Positions 1 to 10,699 of a DNA stretch of 64,000 nucleotides are shown piece by piece. Within the stretch, counting starts at the first letter, position 1, and every line of letters begins with the position of its first letter. Both the position numbers and the translations under genes were made by a program. The notes beneath the pieces are model-generated. The model did not search any database. It saw nothing but the letters and a program-made list of their open reading frames with translations, and was not told the DNA's origin. The stretch comes from Epiperipatus broadwayi (Eukaryota > Onychophora > Udeonychophora > Euonychophora > Peripatidae), in the NCBI GenBank assembly GCA_028023455.1, contig JAQFVV010000001.1, forward strand, positions 25,905,401-25,969,400, in the 5' to 3' direction.

Positions 1-1333
1 AAATTTTATAGACTTCCAAAAATTCACAAACCAGACCCCCCCCCTTCGTCCAATAGTAAGTGCAATAGGATCTCCAACTCATATTTTAGCTAGATATTTA
101 TCGGATTTCATTAAACCTATAATCCCATCTATTAAATCATATATTAAAAACTCTTTCTATTTTATTTCTGTTTTAAAAAGTTTAAAAATTAATGCTAATG
201 ACATTCTGGTCAGTTATGATGTCGTGTCTTTGTTTACAAACATTCCAATTGATGAAGCTTTAAATATAATCTCACAACGGTGCAATTTACCAAATCACAT
301 TATTGCTTTGATTAAACATTGTCTCTTGAACACATATTTTGTATACAATAGACAGCATTACAGACAAGTTTTTAGTACTCCTATGGGCTCACCTATTTCA
401 GGAAGAATAGCTGATTTATTCATGGAAAATATAGAAACTCGTGCTTTAGAATCATCATCTTTAAAACCTCTCATTTGGCTCAGATACATAGATGACACTT
501 TTGTCATATGGCAACATGGAAAAAATAAATTGAATGATTTTTTTCTTACATTTAAATAATATGCATCCTCATATTAAATTTACAATGGAGACAGAGTCTG
601 ATGGAAAACTTCCTTTTCTTGATGTTCTAGTCACCAGAACACCAAATAGTTTATCTTTTTTGATTTACAGAAAGAATACACACACGGACAGATATTTACA
701 TTTACATTCTCATCATCACACAACTCAGATAGTTTCTGTAGCCAAAACTCTTTTAAATAGAGCAATTAACCTTTCAGATAAGTCACATCTGAAAAAAGAA
801 TTAAATCATATTAATAGTGTTTTATTAGCAAATAGTTATAATTATAAATTTATAAAAAAAAAGCCTTATTTCAAGCCCAAAATGGACAAAATAGGAAACA
901 AAAAGATGATAAATCAGCTATTAGGATTTGTGTTCCATATGTAAAAGGAACTACAGACAGTATTGGACATATATTAAAATGCTATAATATAGATACAGCA
1001 TTTTCTACTCATCAAAAGATCAGCAATATAATAACCAAGCCTAAGGATTCAATCCCTCTTGAATCTCATGGTGTTTATCAAATCTCATGTAAAAATTGTA
1101 AAGCTTCTTACATAGGTATGAGTAATCATCACATCAGTGTTAGGAGAGATGAGCATGCTAATGCAGTTAAACAACACTCATCATCATCAGCACTCTCACT
1201 CCATACTATAGATTCAGGTCATAAAATTGATTTTTCTAGTACCAGGATCATATCCAGATGTGATAATCTCTACCAGTGCAAAATTAGAGAAGCCATTGAG
1301 ATACTTAAAAGGCCAGATTGTATCAATAAGTGA
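1..1333 (+). pseudogene. Penelope-like RT/GIY-YIG polyprotein, frameshifted
   Basis: The protein would copy element RNA and nick DNA for insertion. RT hallmarks appear in order: LPKIHK (about 13-30), RPIVS (47 on), SYDVVSLFTNIP (about 212-250), PMGSPISGR (about 381-408), RYIDDTF (about 482-502, with the catalytic DD), and LPFLDVLV (about 607-633). A GIY-YIG domain follows: GVY at about 1070 and YIG at about 1110-1118, with an Arg-rich stretch and an REAIEILKRP end near 1290-1320. The reading frame shifts three times, in a C run (36-44), a T run (539-544) and an A run (about 851-860), so no intact protein can be made as written. The open segments are 224-559, 534-944 and about 880-1333. Because every break lies in a homopolymer, sequencing error is as plausible as decay. 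Assignment to the GIY-YIG-bearing Penelope-like group is secure; the subclade is not determined. Confidence 0.85.
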
Positions 1334-1480
1334 GGTGATACATGCAAACTTTCTCCTATTTGGAAAGATTTTTTTAAAAAACATTCTTAAATTTAACATT
1401 TTTGCTATTGGTGGAACTTTAACGTTTATTTAAATCAGTGATTGTAGTGCCTCTACAACCATCTTTCTACCTTTTACCAC

Positions 1481-1525
1481 CCAGTGGATGACTTGTGTGA
1501 CCAAGTTGAAACGTCAGTATATCAA
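1481..1525 (+). other. Degenerate hammerhead-like block in the Penelope-like tail
   Basis: GGATGA at 1485-1490 stands where a hammerhead has CTGATGA. A small hairpin CTTG/CAAG follows (1492-1505), and then GAAACGTC at 1508-1515. The last block has the palindromic stem III (ACGT) and the C17 typical of Penelope-like hammerheads, which are thought to act as dimers. The first core block has two substitutions and there are extra bases before GAAA, so self-cleavage is doubtful. Calling it a ribozyme remnant is an inference from position and partial core match. Confidence 0.45.
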
Positions 1526-1589
1526 TAATTAAAATTTTTTAACATGGATGAACCCGCAAAATATGTGTTTTATATATTTAACAGAAAGG

Positions 1590-4500
1590 AGTTTGCTATT
1601 AACTGAAAGGAGACCCTTTGATTCCTCTTGGAGGCCTTAAAGGAACCGAGCAGGGCAAATTCCTAATGTCCACTCCATACGTTCTTGTCGTTGCAGCTGT
1701 TATTACTATATGTTTATTCATATAGTATACGAACATGGATGGGCTGCTCACCAACACGCATTAGCCAGCGTGGTGAGTTTATTGGCTTTTTACCTCTGAG
1801 TTTAAGATCAAGAAACACCATGGTCTTTCTTCTCAGTGCCTGATAAGGCAGAATGAATGTTTGTGTAAATGATAAAGATTTTTCCCAATTATACAATTAT
1901 GACAGACAAAAATAAAGCATGGCCCTTAATCCCAGGAGATCGGAAGAGCACCAACCAGGGCAGCGGTTGGTGGCCGAAGGCGGAGGGTGCTAAGAATATC
2001 CTGGAGGCGGACCCAGGCTGCCATTTGATGACGACTTTTTATTTAGGTACTTACAACTGCAGATCACTTTCAAGTGAAGGAAGATTGCAAGAATTAGAAG
2101 AAGAACTCTCTTATATTAAATGGGATATTATTGGACTTTGTGAAGTTAGAAGAAAAGGTGAAGAGACAATTGATTTAAAAAGTGGACATATGCTCTATTA
2201 TAAAGGCACAAATATTGGAAATACCAAGTGGAGTAGGATTCATTATAAATAAAAAGTGGAAGAACAATATTGTGGAGATTGATGGTGTATCAGACAGAGT
2301 GGCAAGATTAGTTATACAACTTAATAGCAGATATCAAATGCAGATAATTCAGGTTTATGCCCCAACAAGTTCTCACAGTGATGAAGTAGTAGAAGATTTT
2401 TATATGGATGTACAAAAGGCTTTTGATCAGAGTAAACAACATTTTAAAATTGTTATGGGAGATTTTAATGCTAGAATTGGTAAACAAATGAAAGATGAAA
2501 GTGTTGTAGGTAATTTTGGTTATGGTAATAGAAATGAGAGAGGACATAGACTTGTGGAGTTTGCAGAGAAGGAAAACTTTATATTATGAATTCTTTTTTT
2601 TGAGAAAAATGTTAGAAGGAAATGGACATGGAAGCATCCAAATGAAGGTACAGCAGAATTGGATTATATTTTGACTAACAGGAAATACATATTTCAAGAT
2701 TGTAATGTTCTTAATAAATTTAACACAGGAAGTGATCATCGATTAGTAAGGGGTAAGATACATGTTAATGTAAAACTAGAGAGACAAAAATTATTAAGAA
2801 AAACTATATTTACAGTTGATATTCCTAATCTTCAGAAACATTCTAATGAATTTAAATTAGAACTTACAAATCGGTTTCAAGTATTAGTAGATTTTGAACA
2901 TGATTCAGATTTGAATGAAATTAATATGAAAATAACTGATACACTTTTAAAAACTGCAACAAAGATAGCTGGTAGAAAAAAGCAGCAATTGACTAATAAA
3001 ATTTCTACTGAGACTAGAAAATTAGATGAAGAAAAGACTGAATATGAAGATATGCAAGAATGATGCATTAAAAAGAATTGAATATCTCGAATTTTGTAAA
3101 ATGGTGCGGAAAAGAGTTGAAAATGATATAAGAAAGTATAACTGTGAACTAGCAAGGAAAGCTGTAGAAGAAAATAAAAGTCTTAAGAATGTAAAACAAC
3201 ATTTTGGTATTGGTAGGAAATTTATATCTGCAATAAGGAAAAAGATGGAATTATTACTAAAAAGAGGGATGACATTATGAAATTGGTAGAAGATTTTTAT
3301 CAAGAATTATATAGTAATAAAGAACAAGTACCTCCTATATCTATTACATCTTCCGAATTGCCCAGAATTTTAAATGAAGAAGTGAGAAATGCAATTAAAT
3401 GTATGAAAAAAGGAAAGGCTCCAGGTAATGATGGAATTATAATTGATATATTAAAAGAAGCAGGTGAAGAAACAGAAAAAATATTAGCAAAGTTATATAC
3501 CAAATGTCTAAATGATAAAGATGTACCGGATGATTGGAAGAATGCAGTAATAATATTAATATTTAAAAAAGGTGATAAAGAAGATATTAGAAATTACAGA
3601 CCTATCAGCCTTTTATCAGTTTTATATAAAATTTTTACCAAGATAATTACAACTCGCCTACAGAGAACCTTGGATTTTCACCAACCAAGAGAACAAGCTG
3701 GATTTAAAAGTGGTTTTAGTACAGTAGATCATATTCAGGTATTGAGAGAAGTTATAGAAAGGACAAATGAATATGAGTTGTCATTATGTTTTGGATTTGT
3801 AGATTATGAAAAGGCATTTGATTCTATAAACATTTCTTCAGTGATTAAAGCATTGGATCATCAAGGTATAGATCCAGGATATTGTCATATTTTAAAGAAT
3901 ATTTATAAAAATGCAACAGCAACAATTAGATTATATAATGATACTGGGAAAGTCAACATTGAGAAAGGTGTAAGACAAGGTGACTCCATATCTCCAAAAC
4001 TTTTTACAGCAGTGCTGCAAGAAGTATTTTGTGGATTAAAATGGGAAACTAAAGGAGTGAAAGTAAATGGAGATTATTTAAGTCATTTAGATTTCGCAGA
4101 TGATGTAGTTGTTTTTGCAAATAATGCTTCCGAGCTGCAGGAAATGTTGCAGGAGTTATCAGATGAAAGTAGGAAAGTAGGACTAAAGATAAATGTTAAA
4201 AAGACTAAAGTAATGTTTAATCGATTTGCTCAAAATATGAAAATAAAGATTGATTATGATGAATTAGAAGAAGTTAAGAGTTACAAATACCTTGGTCAGA
4301 TTATTAATACAGATGGAAACATAATAGAGGAAATTAATCATAGAATTAAACTTGGTTGGAGTGCTTTTGGTAGAAATAACTTGATATTAAAAGGAAATAT
4401 GCCTATGTGTTTGAAAAGAAAGGTTTTTAACAAATGTGTTTTACCAGTTCTTACTTATGGATCTGAGACTTGGACACTTAATAGAAGATCAATACAGAGA

Positions 4501-4886
4501 CTTCAGACCACTCAAAGAAGTATGGAGAGATGTATGTTGGGAGTAACAAGAAGAGATCGAAAACGCAATGTATGGGTAAGAGAACAAACAGGTGTTACTG
4601 ACCTCATTGAAAAAATTAAAAGATTGAAGTGGAGTTGGGCTGGACATATTGCTAGAAGAGATGATAATAGATGGACAATTGAAATTTTAAACTGGATTCC
4701 AAAGAGATTGTAAAAGACCTAGAAGGAGACCACATGTAAGATGGATGGATGAAATAAGAAAATGTGTAGGGGTGATGTGGAGAAGAGAAGTTAAAGATCG
4801 GAGAAGATGGATTAAACTTGGAGAGACCTTCATCCTGCAGTGGATTGATAATGGTTGATAATGATGATGATGATGATAATCAACAG
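1590..4886 (+). mobile_element. RTE-clade non-LTR retrotransposon, near full length
   Basis: The element has a 5' leader (about 1590-1868), one long frame with an apurinic endonuclease then a reverse transcriptase (1869 to about 4855), and a 3' end in a TGATGA-type microsatellite (about 4853-4886), which is characteristic of RTE elements. The left limit is approximate. A second copy in inverted orientation lies at about 6950-9360. The 3' end stops about 90 bp before the acceptor of a host exon, so the element lies in a host intron. Confidence 0.85.
1869..4855 (+). pseudogene. RTE endonuclease/reverse transcriptase, frameshifted
   Basis: The N-terminal AP-endonuclease shows GTYNCRSLSS (about 2047), IGLCEVRRKGEE (about 2131-2166), IQVYAPTS (about 2347) and GDFNARIG (about 2458-2480). 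The RT shows KGKAPGNDG (about 3409-3434), NYRPISLLS (about 3592), motif [11 protein letters not shown], motif [11 protein letters not shown] and motif [10 protein letters not shown] (about 4094-4120). The C-terminus has the RTE-type [13 protein letters not shown] followed, after a frameshift near 4700, by RRRPHVRW. Open segments are 1869-2252, 2182-2589, 2659-3063, 3026-3280 and 3277-4713. Breaks are near 2225, 2580-2600, 3050, 3240 and 4705, several of them in A or T runs. The RT domain itself is intact over 478 codons. The element is non-functional as written but looks fairly young. Confidence 0.85.
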
Positions 4887-4978
4887 TATTATGTAATTAT
4901 TATTTTTTATTTCTGCTAAATAAATTTATAAAATATAAATAAAAATAATATCATAATTATTTAATTTATTTATTGTAG

Positions 4979-5217
4979 CCATTCTTATAATATTTGGAAT
5001 ATTTTTTGTATGGGAAACTCGAAATGTCCGGATACCTGCTCTTAATGACTCTAAACAAATTGGCATGTGTATTTATAACGTTATGGTGATGTCTATTATT
5101 GCTGTAGCTATTGTAAATATCCAACCAGAAACAGAAGTGAATATTTCATTTGCAGTGGTAGCTGTTTGTATTCACGTTGCAACTACTTGTACTTTAGTAT
5201 TAGTATTTATACCAAAG
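4979..5217 (+). CDS. GABBR2-like: GABA-B receptor-like class C GPCR, penultimate exon (end of TM5 to TM7)
   Basis: This exon codes for the end of transmembrane helix 5, helix 6, extracellular loop 3 and helix 7 of a class C G-protein-coupled receptor. The track WETRNVRIPALNDSKQIGM then YNV, and LVFIPK at the end of TM7, are the signature of metabotropic GABA-B receptors and are closer to subunit 2 than to subunit 1. The acceptor is a pyrimidine/T-rich tract ending in TAG at 4976-4978, and the donor is a perfect AAG|GTAAGT at 5217/5218. The exon enters in phase 2 (its first two bases complete a codon) and leaves at a codon boundary. The frame runs open past the donor, but that part is intronic. 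Upstream exons are left of the window; the Penelope-like and RTE elements fill the preceding intron. The family is secure; the exact subunit is less so. Confidence 0.85.
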
Positions 5218-6949
5218 GTAAGTCATAATAAAATAAAATTATGTAATATGATTTATATTGAAAAAAGATTTACAATGTCCATGGTTTTCAAAGTAATTTT
5301 GGTTATAACTTATATATTTCTAGAAAATTACAAAGATTTAATTAAAGAATTAAAAATAGTTATTACTCATTATAGATCAATCAATCATTTGTATAATTAA
5401 ATTTATAGCAATGAATGATATTTTTAAATAAATAAAAAGAAATATGCTTTTGTTATAGTTTGTGCTTTATATTTAAAATATAATATTAATATTAAAATAT
5501 TCATTACAACAACAGATAATCATTGCCATCATGAGTAATATTATAAAGTGATAATTATTGTCATAATACCTAATATTATAAAATGTTTATAAACACAGGT
5601 AACAAATCGTCTTCAGTAGACATTGCCAAATTTATTACAACCCAGTAATTAAAGTTATTATAACTTGGCTTCATAATGGTAATCAACCAAGTATATCAGA
5701 AATAATAACTCAATTATTATTTACCCAGGATATCATAAGACATTAAGTACAAAGTTAAGTTGTGATTCAGGAATCTTCATCTATTGAGTTGCAATAATCT
5801 ATTATATACAAAGCAATTATACTATAATATACTTGCCAATTATTAGTTGGCTTATTATATGAAAAATAAGCATTTCAAATTTATCTACGCTTATAATTGT
5901 ATCATTTTCATTGTAAGAAAGTAAGATATAAATAGGCTATTGATATGACATAAATGCATTAGAAAATTTTTATTCCACATTATCTATAAATATGATGTTA
6001 AATTATAGCTAATCAGTATTTTTTTTTCACAAATCTTCATTGAACCTATATTGTGATATGAATGAAGAATAGCAGACTTGATGATAAACTTAAGCATAAA
6101 TTTCATTTGATGAGGGATACCATATATATTATACATTTATTATTCCAAAGACACTCTTAAAATGTGCAATAACAATTATTTTCATTAGGAGTGCCTGGAT
6201 AAAAATAGAGTACAATAAACAGATCTATAGATATGAAAGATGATAAGTGTCTCAGAAAGAAATGTATTGCAGAAGAGTTAAAAACAATATAATATCAATT
6301 AAACAATTAAAAAAACTAACATATGATAACATGAAAATGTAATTGTGATTCAATAATTAACTCATCATAATTTTTGATCTGGTCTTTTTATTTTTTCTGA
6401 TGTCAGAATATCTATACACATTTACAAATTGCTGTTAATGATTATGAATTGATATTCATAAAATAATATTTATATAATTTTTTTCTGGCAATGAAAGTTA
6501 TATTATTTATTCTTATTAGATCATGACCCAAATAATTTCATTGTCTGAATACATTCTAGCGGTCTTATCTACATTACTTCATTATCTTCTTAAAATATCA
6601 ATCTATAAATAAATATTGTCATCTTCATTACAATAAATTTTTATTGCTTAATAGTCCCATTTATCAAGTTCTCTTAAAAGCTTCAGATGTATTCCATTTA
6701 ATGGACTAGACTATGAGGCATCCAGAGATAGTTAGTTTAACCATCTTAAATAGATGAAAAAGTGCTAAAATATATTCATAGCTTTTCTTTGATACTATGC
6801 TGAGTACCTTTTATCCTAAGTGATACAGCTTCCAACATATAAAATGATATTCAGTTTTTTAGATATATTCTTAAAATTTTAAATATCATATATAGATTAG
6901 TTTATAATGGTTTATTTTCTAACAACCCAATTATAATCAAAAAATATTA

Positions 6950-9360
6950 TCATCATACATCATTTCATCATCATCATCAACCATTATCAATCCACTGCAG
7001 GATGGTTTCTCCAAGTTCAATCCATCTTTTCCTATCTTTAGCTTCTCTTCTCCACATTATCCCTGCACACTTTCTTATTTCATCCATCCATCTCACATGT
7101 GGTCTCTTTCTGGGTCTTTTACAATCTCTTGGAATCCAGTTCAAAATTTCAATTGTCCATCTATTATCATCTCTTCTAGCAATATTTCCAGCCCAACTCC
7201 ACTTCAGTCTTTTAATTTTTCAATGAGGTCAGTTACACCTGTTTGTTCTCTTACCCATACATTGCGTTTTTGATCTCTTCTCATTACTCCCAACATGCAT
7301 CTCTCCATACTTCTTTGAGTGGTCTGAAGTCTCTGTATTCTTTGTATTTCTCTTCTATTAAGTGTACCAGTCTCAGATCCATAAGTAAAAACTGGCAAAA
7401 CACATTTATTAAAAAACTTCCTTTTCAAACACATAGGCATACTTCCTTTTAGTATCAAGTTATTTCTACCAAAAGCACTCTAACCAAGTTTAATTCTATT
7501 ATTAATTTCATCCATTATGTTTCCATCTGTATTAATAATCTGACCAAAGTATTTATAATTGTTAACTTTTTCTAACTTATCATAATCAATCTTTATTTTC
7601 ATATTTTGAAAAAATCTATTAAACATTACTTTAGTCTTTTTAACATTTATCTTTAGTCCTACTTTCATACTTTCATCTGATAACTCCTGTAACATTTCTT
7701 GTAGCTCTAAAGCATTATTTGCAAAAACAACTACATCATCTGCAAAATCTAAATGACTTAAATAATCTCCATTTACTTTCACTTTTTTCGCTTCCCATTT
7801 TAATCCACAAAATACTTCTTGCAGCACTGCTGTAAAAAGTTTTGGAGATATTGAGTCACCCTGTCTTACACCCTTTTCAATGTTGATTTTTCTACTATCA
7901 TTATGTAACCTAATTGTTGCTGTTGCATTTTTATAAAATATTCTTTAAAATATGACAATATCCTGGATCTACACCTTGATGATCTAATACTTTAATCACT
8001 GAAAAAATGTTTATAGAATCAAATGCCTTTTCATAATCTACAAATCCTAAGCATAATGGCAACTCATATTCATTTGTCCTTTCTATAACCTCTCTCAATA
8101 CCTGGATATGATCTACTGTACTAAAACCACTTTTAAATTTAGCTTGTTTTCTTGGTTGGTGGAAATCCAGTGTTTTCTGTAAATGAGTTGTAATTATCTA
8201 AAGACTGATAAGTCTGTAATTTCTAATATCTTCTTTATCACCTTTTTTAAATATTAATATTAATACTGCATTCTTCCAATCATCTGGTACATCTTTATCA
8301 TTTAGACATTTGGTATATAACTTTGCTAAAAATATTTCTATTTCCTCACCTGCTTCTTTTAATATATCATTTATAATTCCATCATTATCTGGAATCTTTC
8401 CTTTCTTTATAAATTTAATTGCATGTCTCACTTCCTCATTCAAAATTATGGGCAATTCGGAAGATATAATAGGTAGAGGAGGCACTTGTCCTTTATTACT
8501 ATACAATTCTTAATAGAAGTCTTCTACACATTTTATGATATCATCTCTCTTTTTAGTAACAATACCATCTTTTTTTCTTATTGCAGTTATAAATTTCCTA
8601 CCAATACCAAAATGTTGTTTTACACTCTTTAGACTTTTATTCTCTTCTACAACTTTCCTTGCTAGTTCACAATTATACTTTCTTATATCATTTTCAATTC
8701 TTTTCTGCACCATTTTACAAAGTTCGAGATATTCAATCTGTTTTAATGCATCATTGTTGTATATCCTCATATTTCTTCTTTACTTCATAAATTCTCTAGT
8801 CTCAGTAGAAATTTTACTGGTCAATTGCTGCTTTTTTACCACCTATCTTTGTTGCAGTTTTTAAAAGTGTATCAATTATTTTCCTATTAATGTCATTCAA
8901 ATCTGAATCATGTTCAAAATCTACTAATACTTGAAACCGATTTGTAAGTTCTAATTTAAATTCATTAGAATATTTCTGAAGATTAGGAATATCAACTGTA
9001 AATATTGTTTTTTTTAATAATTTTTGTTTCTCTAGTTTTGCATTAACATGTATCTTATATCGTACTAATCGTTGATCACTTCCTGTGTTAAATTTATTAA
9101 GAATATTACAATCTTGAAATATGTATTTTCAGTTAGTCAAAATATAATCCAATTCTGCTGTACCTTCATTTGGATGCTTCCATGTTCATTTCCTTTTAAC
9201 ATTTTCTCAAAAAAAGAATTCATAATATAAAGTTTTTCTTTTTCTGCAAACTCCACAAGTCTATGTTCTCTCTCATTTCTATTACCATAACCAAAATTAC
9301 CTACAACATTTTCATCTTTCATTTGTTTACCAATTCTAGCATACATCATTTATAAAGAGA
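6950..9360 (-). mobile_element. RTE-clade LINE, inverted 5'-truncated copy in a host intron
   Basis: This is the same family as the copy at 1590-4886, read on the minus strand. Its 3' end is a CAT/TCA-type microsatellite at about 6950-6985. Reading inwards come the C-terminal [15 protein letters not shown] block (7204-7458), the RT with [11 protein letters not shown] (about 7720-7760) and GVRQGDSIS, then the linker and the end of the endonuclease (NARIGKQMKDENVVG, about 9320-9349). It stops inside the endonuclease domain, so it is 5'-truncated, as is usual for target-primed insertion. The frame is broken many times. The 3' tail faces that of the other copy, leaving a loop of about 2.1 kb that contains a host exon. 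Confidence 0.85.
7204..9349 (-). pseudogene. RTE reverse transcriptase remnant
   Basis: Open pieces on the minus strand are 9349-9137 (end of endonuclease), 8770-8510 (linker), 8506-8198 (RT N-terminus, with a KKGKIPDNDG block in place of [10 protein letters not shown]), 7827-7480 (RT motif C and thumb) and 7458-7204 (C-terminus). They are separated by frameshifts and stops, and cannot give a working protein. Divergence from the + copy is visible throughout, so the two are separate insertions, not a recent duplication. Confidence 0.8.
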
Positions 9361-9936
9361 TAAATATTGATAATGACATTTATAAAGCTAAGCAAATTGA
9401 GCAGAAGAAAGCATTGTAAAGTAGAAACAAGTTGATAAAGACATTAAAAAGGATGGTGTTCGTCTTAAAGACAAAAAATATATAATCAAAAATGAAACAA
9501 AATATAAATTATAACTCAGCAAGTCTGACACTTTACTTACTGCTCCAATTTGACAATCTTATATTTTTCGAAGACAGCATTGTTGTATACAAAAAATTAG
9601 GATAGATAAAAGATCTTCCACATCCTTTGTTTAGTTTTATAAATAAAATATATTCTTAATGCAAAATTAAAACAATTTACAAAACGTTTTACTAACAATA
9701 ATAAAACTAATAAAATTAAATATAGTAAATGGAAATGAAATAATATGTCATATAGATTTCTTTAAATATTTCAGAATAAAATAAGTCATCGCATAAAAAT
9801 GATATAATAAAGTCAATTTGCAGCATTAGACTTGTGAAACAGTTTTACACATTATATTATATATAAAGAAAGTAAATTTTATATAAGATTATATAATTAA
9901 AGCTAAAATATTCAAATTATATATTTTTTATTTCAG
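9361..9936. other. AT-rich intron end, no recognisable feature
   Basis: I see no coding frame or repeat that I recognise between the truncated RTE copy and the last exon, apart from the pyrimidine tract of the acceptor. Confidence 0.4.
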
Positions 9937-10071
9937 ATGATAACAATCTTTCGTAGTGGTCAAGAAGTTGAAGATGTAAAAGGAGGTAAAACTTTTGTTG
10001 GAACAATGTCACATGGAACAAATGCAGATACAGAAGTAAAACAAAATAACTGGATGATGGAAGAAATGTGA
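9937..10071 (+). CDS. GABBR2-like: GABA-B receptor-like class C GPCR, last coding exon (short cytoplasmic tail)
   Basis: The exon follows an acceptor with a TTTTTTATTTCAG tract (9924-9936). It opens at a codon boundary, matching the phase left by the 4979-5217 exon across a 4.7-kb intron. It adds 44 residues after helix 7, beginning MITIFRSGQEVEDVKGG, and ends at TGA 10069-10071. The tail contains no leucine heptads, so the C-terminal coiled coil that pairs GABBR1 with GABBR2 in vertebrates is missing, at least in this isoform. The start of the tail (basic/hydrophobic residues right after FIPK) fits the GABA-B family. The exon call rests on splice signals, matching phase and open frame; a longer tail by alternative splicing outside what I can see is possible. 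Confidence 0.7.
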   Translation: MITIFRSGQEVEDVKGGKTFVGTMSHGTNADTEVKQNNWMMEEM

Positions 10072-10262
10072 AACTATTCCAATAATAATTTAACTTTTTG
10101 ATGTAAATATTTTATAACAAAAGTTGCTTTATAACTTATATAGTCTATATTATGTAAATAGAACTATTTTTGTATTAAATCACAACCAACTGCTTCATAA
10201 CAAGATACAACTATTTTATATAACACTAGAATGTGGATAAAATAATAAATATATTTTTTAAA
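10072..10262 (+). other. 3' UTR and polyadenylation signal of the GABA-B-like gene
   Basis: AT-rich sequence follows the stop codon. A canonical AATAAA lies at 10244-10249, within an AATAATAAATAT context. The cleavage site is not determinable from sequence alone; an end near 10262 is an estimate. Confidence 0.5.
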
Positions 10263-10507
10263 AAAAAGATTAATTTTATTTCAAATTGTCTAAAAAATAT
10301 AATATATATATAAATTAATTTAGCAATATTAAATTTAAATACAAGGTAAAATAATTTTGAAAATATCTCACTTTAGAGAAAATATCTTTCTATGAGTTCT
10401 TCATATAAATATAATAAAAAAGAATCCATTGGTACTGGGTTTGTCAAAAAACATATATATATATAAAATACAAAAAAAAATACCTGTTAATTAAAAACTA
10501 TTGTAAT

Positions 10508-10699
10508 AACAATAAAATAATAAATGTAACAGTAATTAATTATTGTATACAGTCTCTCAATCTGCAGAAATACTTTAAGTTAATTCCTTAATCCTCCTTA
10601 ACAGCTGAGGAGGGTTAAGGAATTAACTGAAAGTATTTCTATGGATTGAAAGACTATATATAATAGTTAATTACCATTATATTTATTATTTTTATTGTT
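10508..10699. repeat. Imperfect 190-bp hairpin (MITE-like or fold-back)
   Basis: The left arm (10508-10597) and right arm (about 10605-10699) are near-complementary. For example AGTTAATTCCTTAATCCTCC pairs with the sequence at 10609-10627, and the ends pair as AACAATAAAATAATAAAT with ATTTATTATTTTTATTGTT. The loop is about 8 bp. It sits about 240 bp past the 3' end of the receptor gene. Size and structure fit a small inverted-repeat transposon; a hairpin RNA precursor cannot be excluded. No terminal target duplication was found. Confidence 0.6.

Larger units (their letters stand above)
1..1560 (+). mobile_element. Penelope-like retroelement, 5'-cut by the window edge
   Basis: This is the 3' half of a Penelope-like element: reverse transcriptase, then linker, then GIY-YIG endonuclease, then a non-coding tail. 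The tail at about 1481-1560 carries a degenerate hammerhead-like block, a known property of Penelope-like elements. The 5' part lies outside the window. The right boundary near 1560 is estimated from the end of recognisable tail sequence. The element sits upstream of, and in the same orientation as, the RTE LINE that follows. Confidence 0.85.
5218..9936 (+). other. Last intron of the GABA-B-like gene
   Basis: It is bounded by GTAAGT at 5218-5223 and TTTCAG at 9931-9936. The first 1.7 kb (5224-6930) is AT-rich with no coding signal. An inverted RTE copy fills about 6950-9360. The last 0.6 kb is AT-rich with no feature that I can name. Confidence 0.7.

Noticed and set aside
1937-1951. Adapter contamination in the assembly
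   Set aside because: The match stops after 15 bases and the flanks continue the RTE coding frame, so a genuine sequence is more likely.
5065-5400. Single-exon membrane protein running through 5400
   Set aside because: A perfect splice donor at 5218 and homology to GABA-B receptors ending exactly there show that the part after 5217 is intron.
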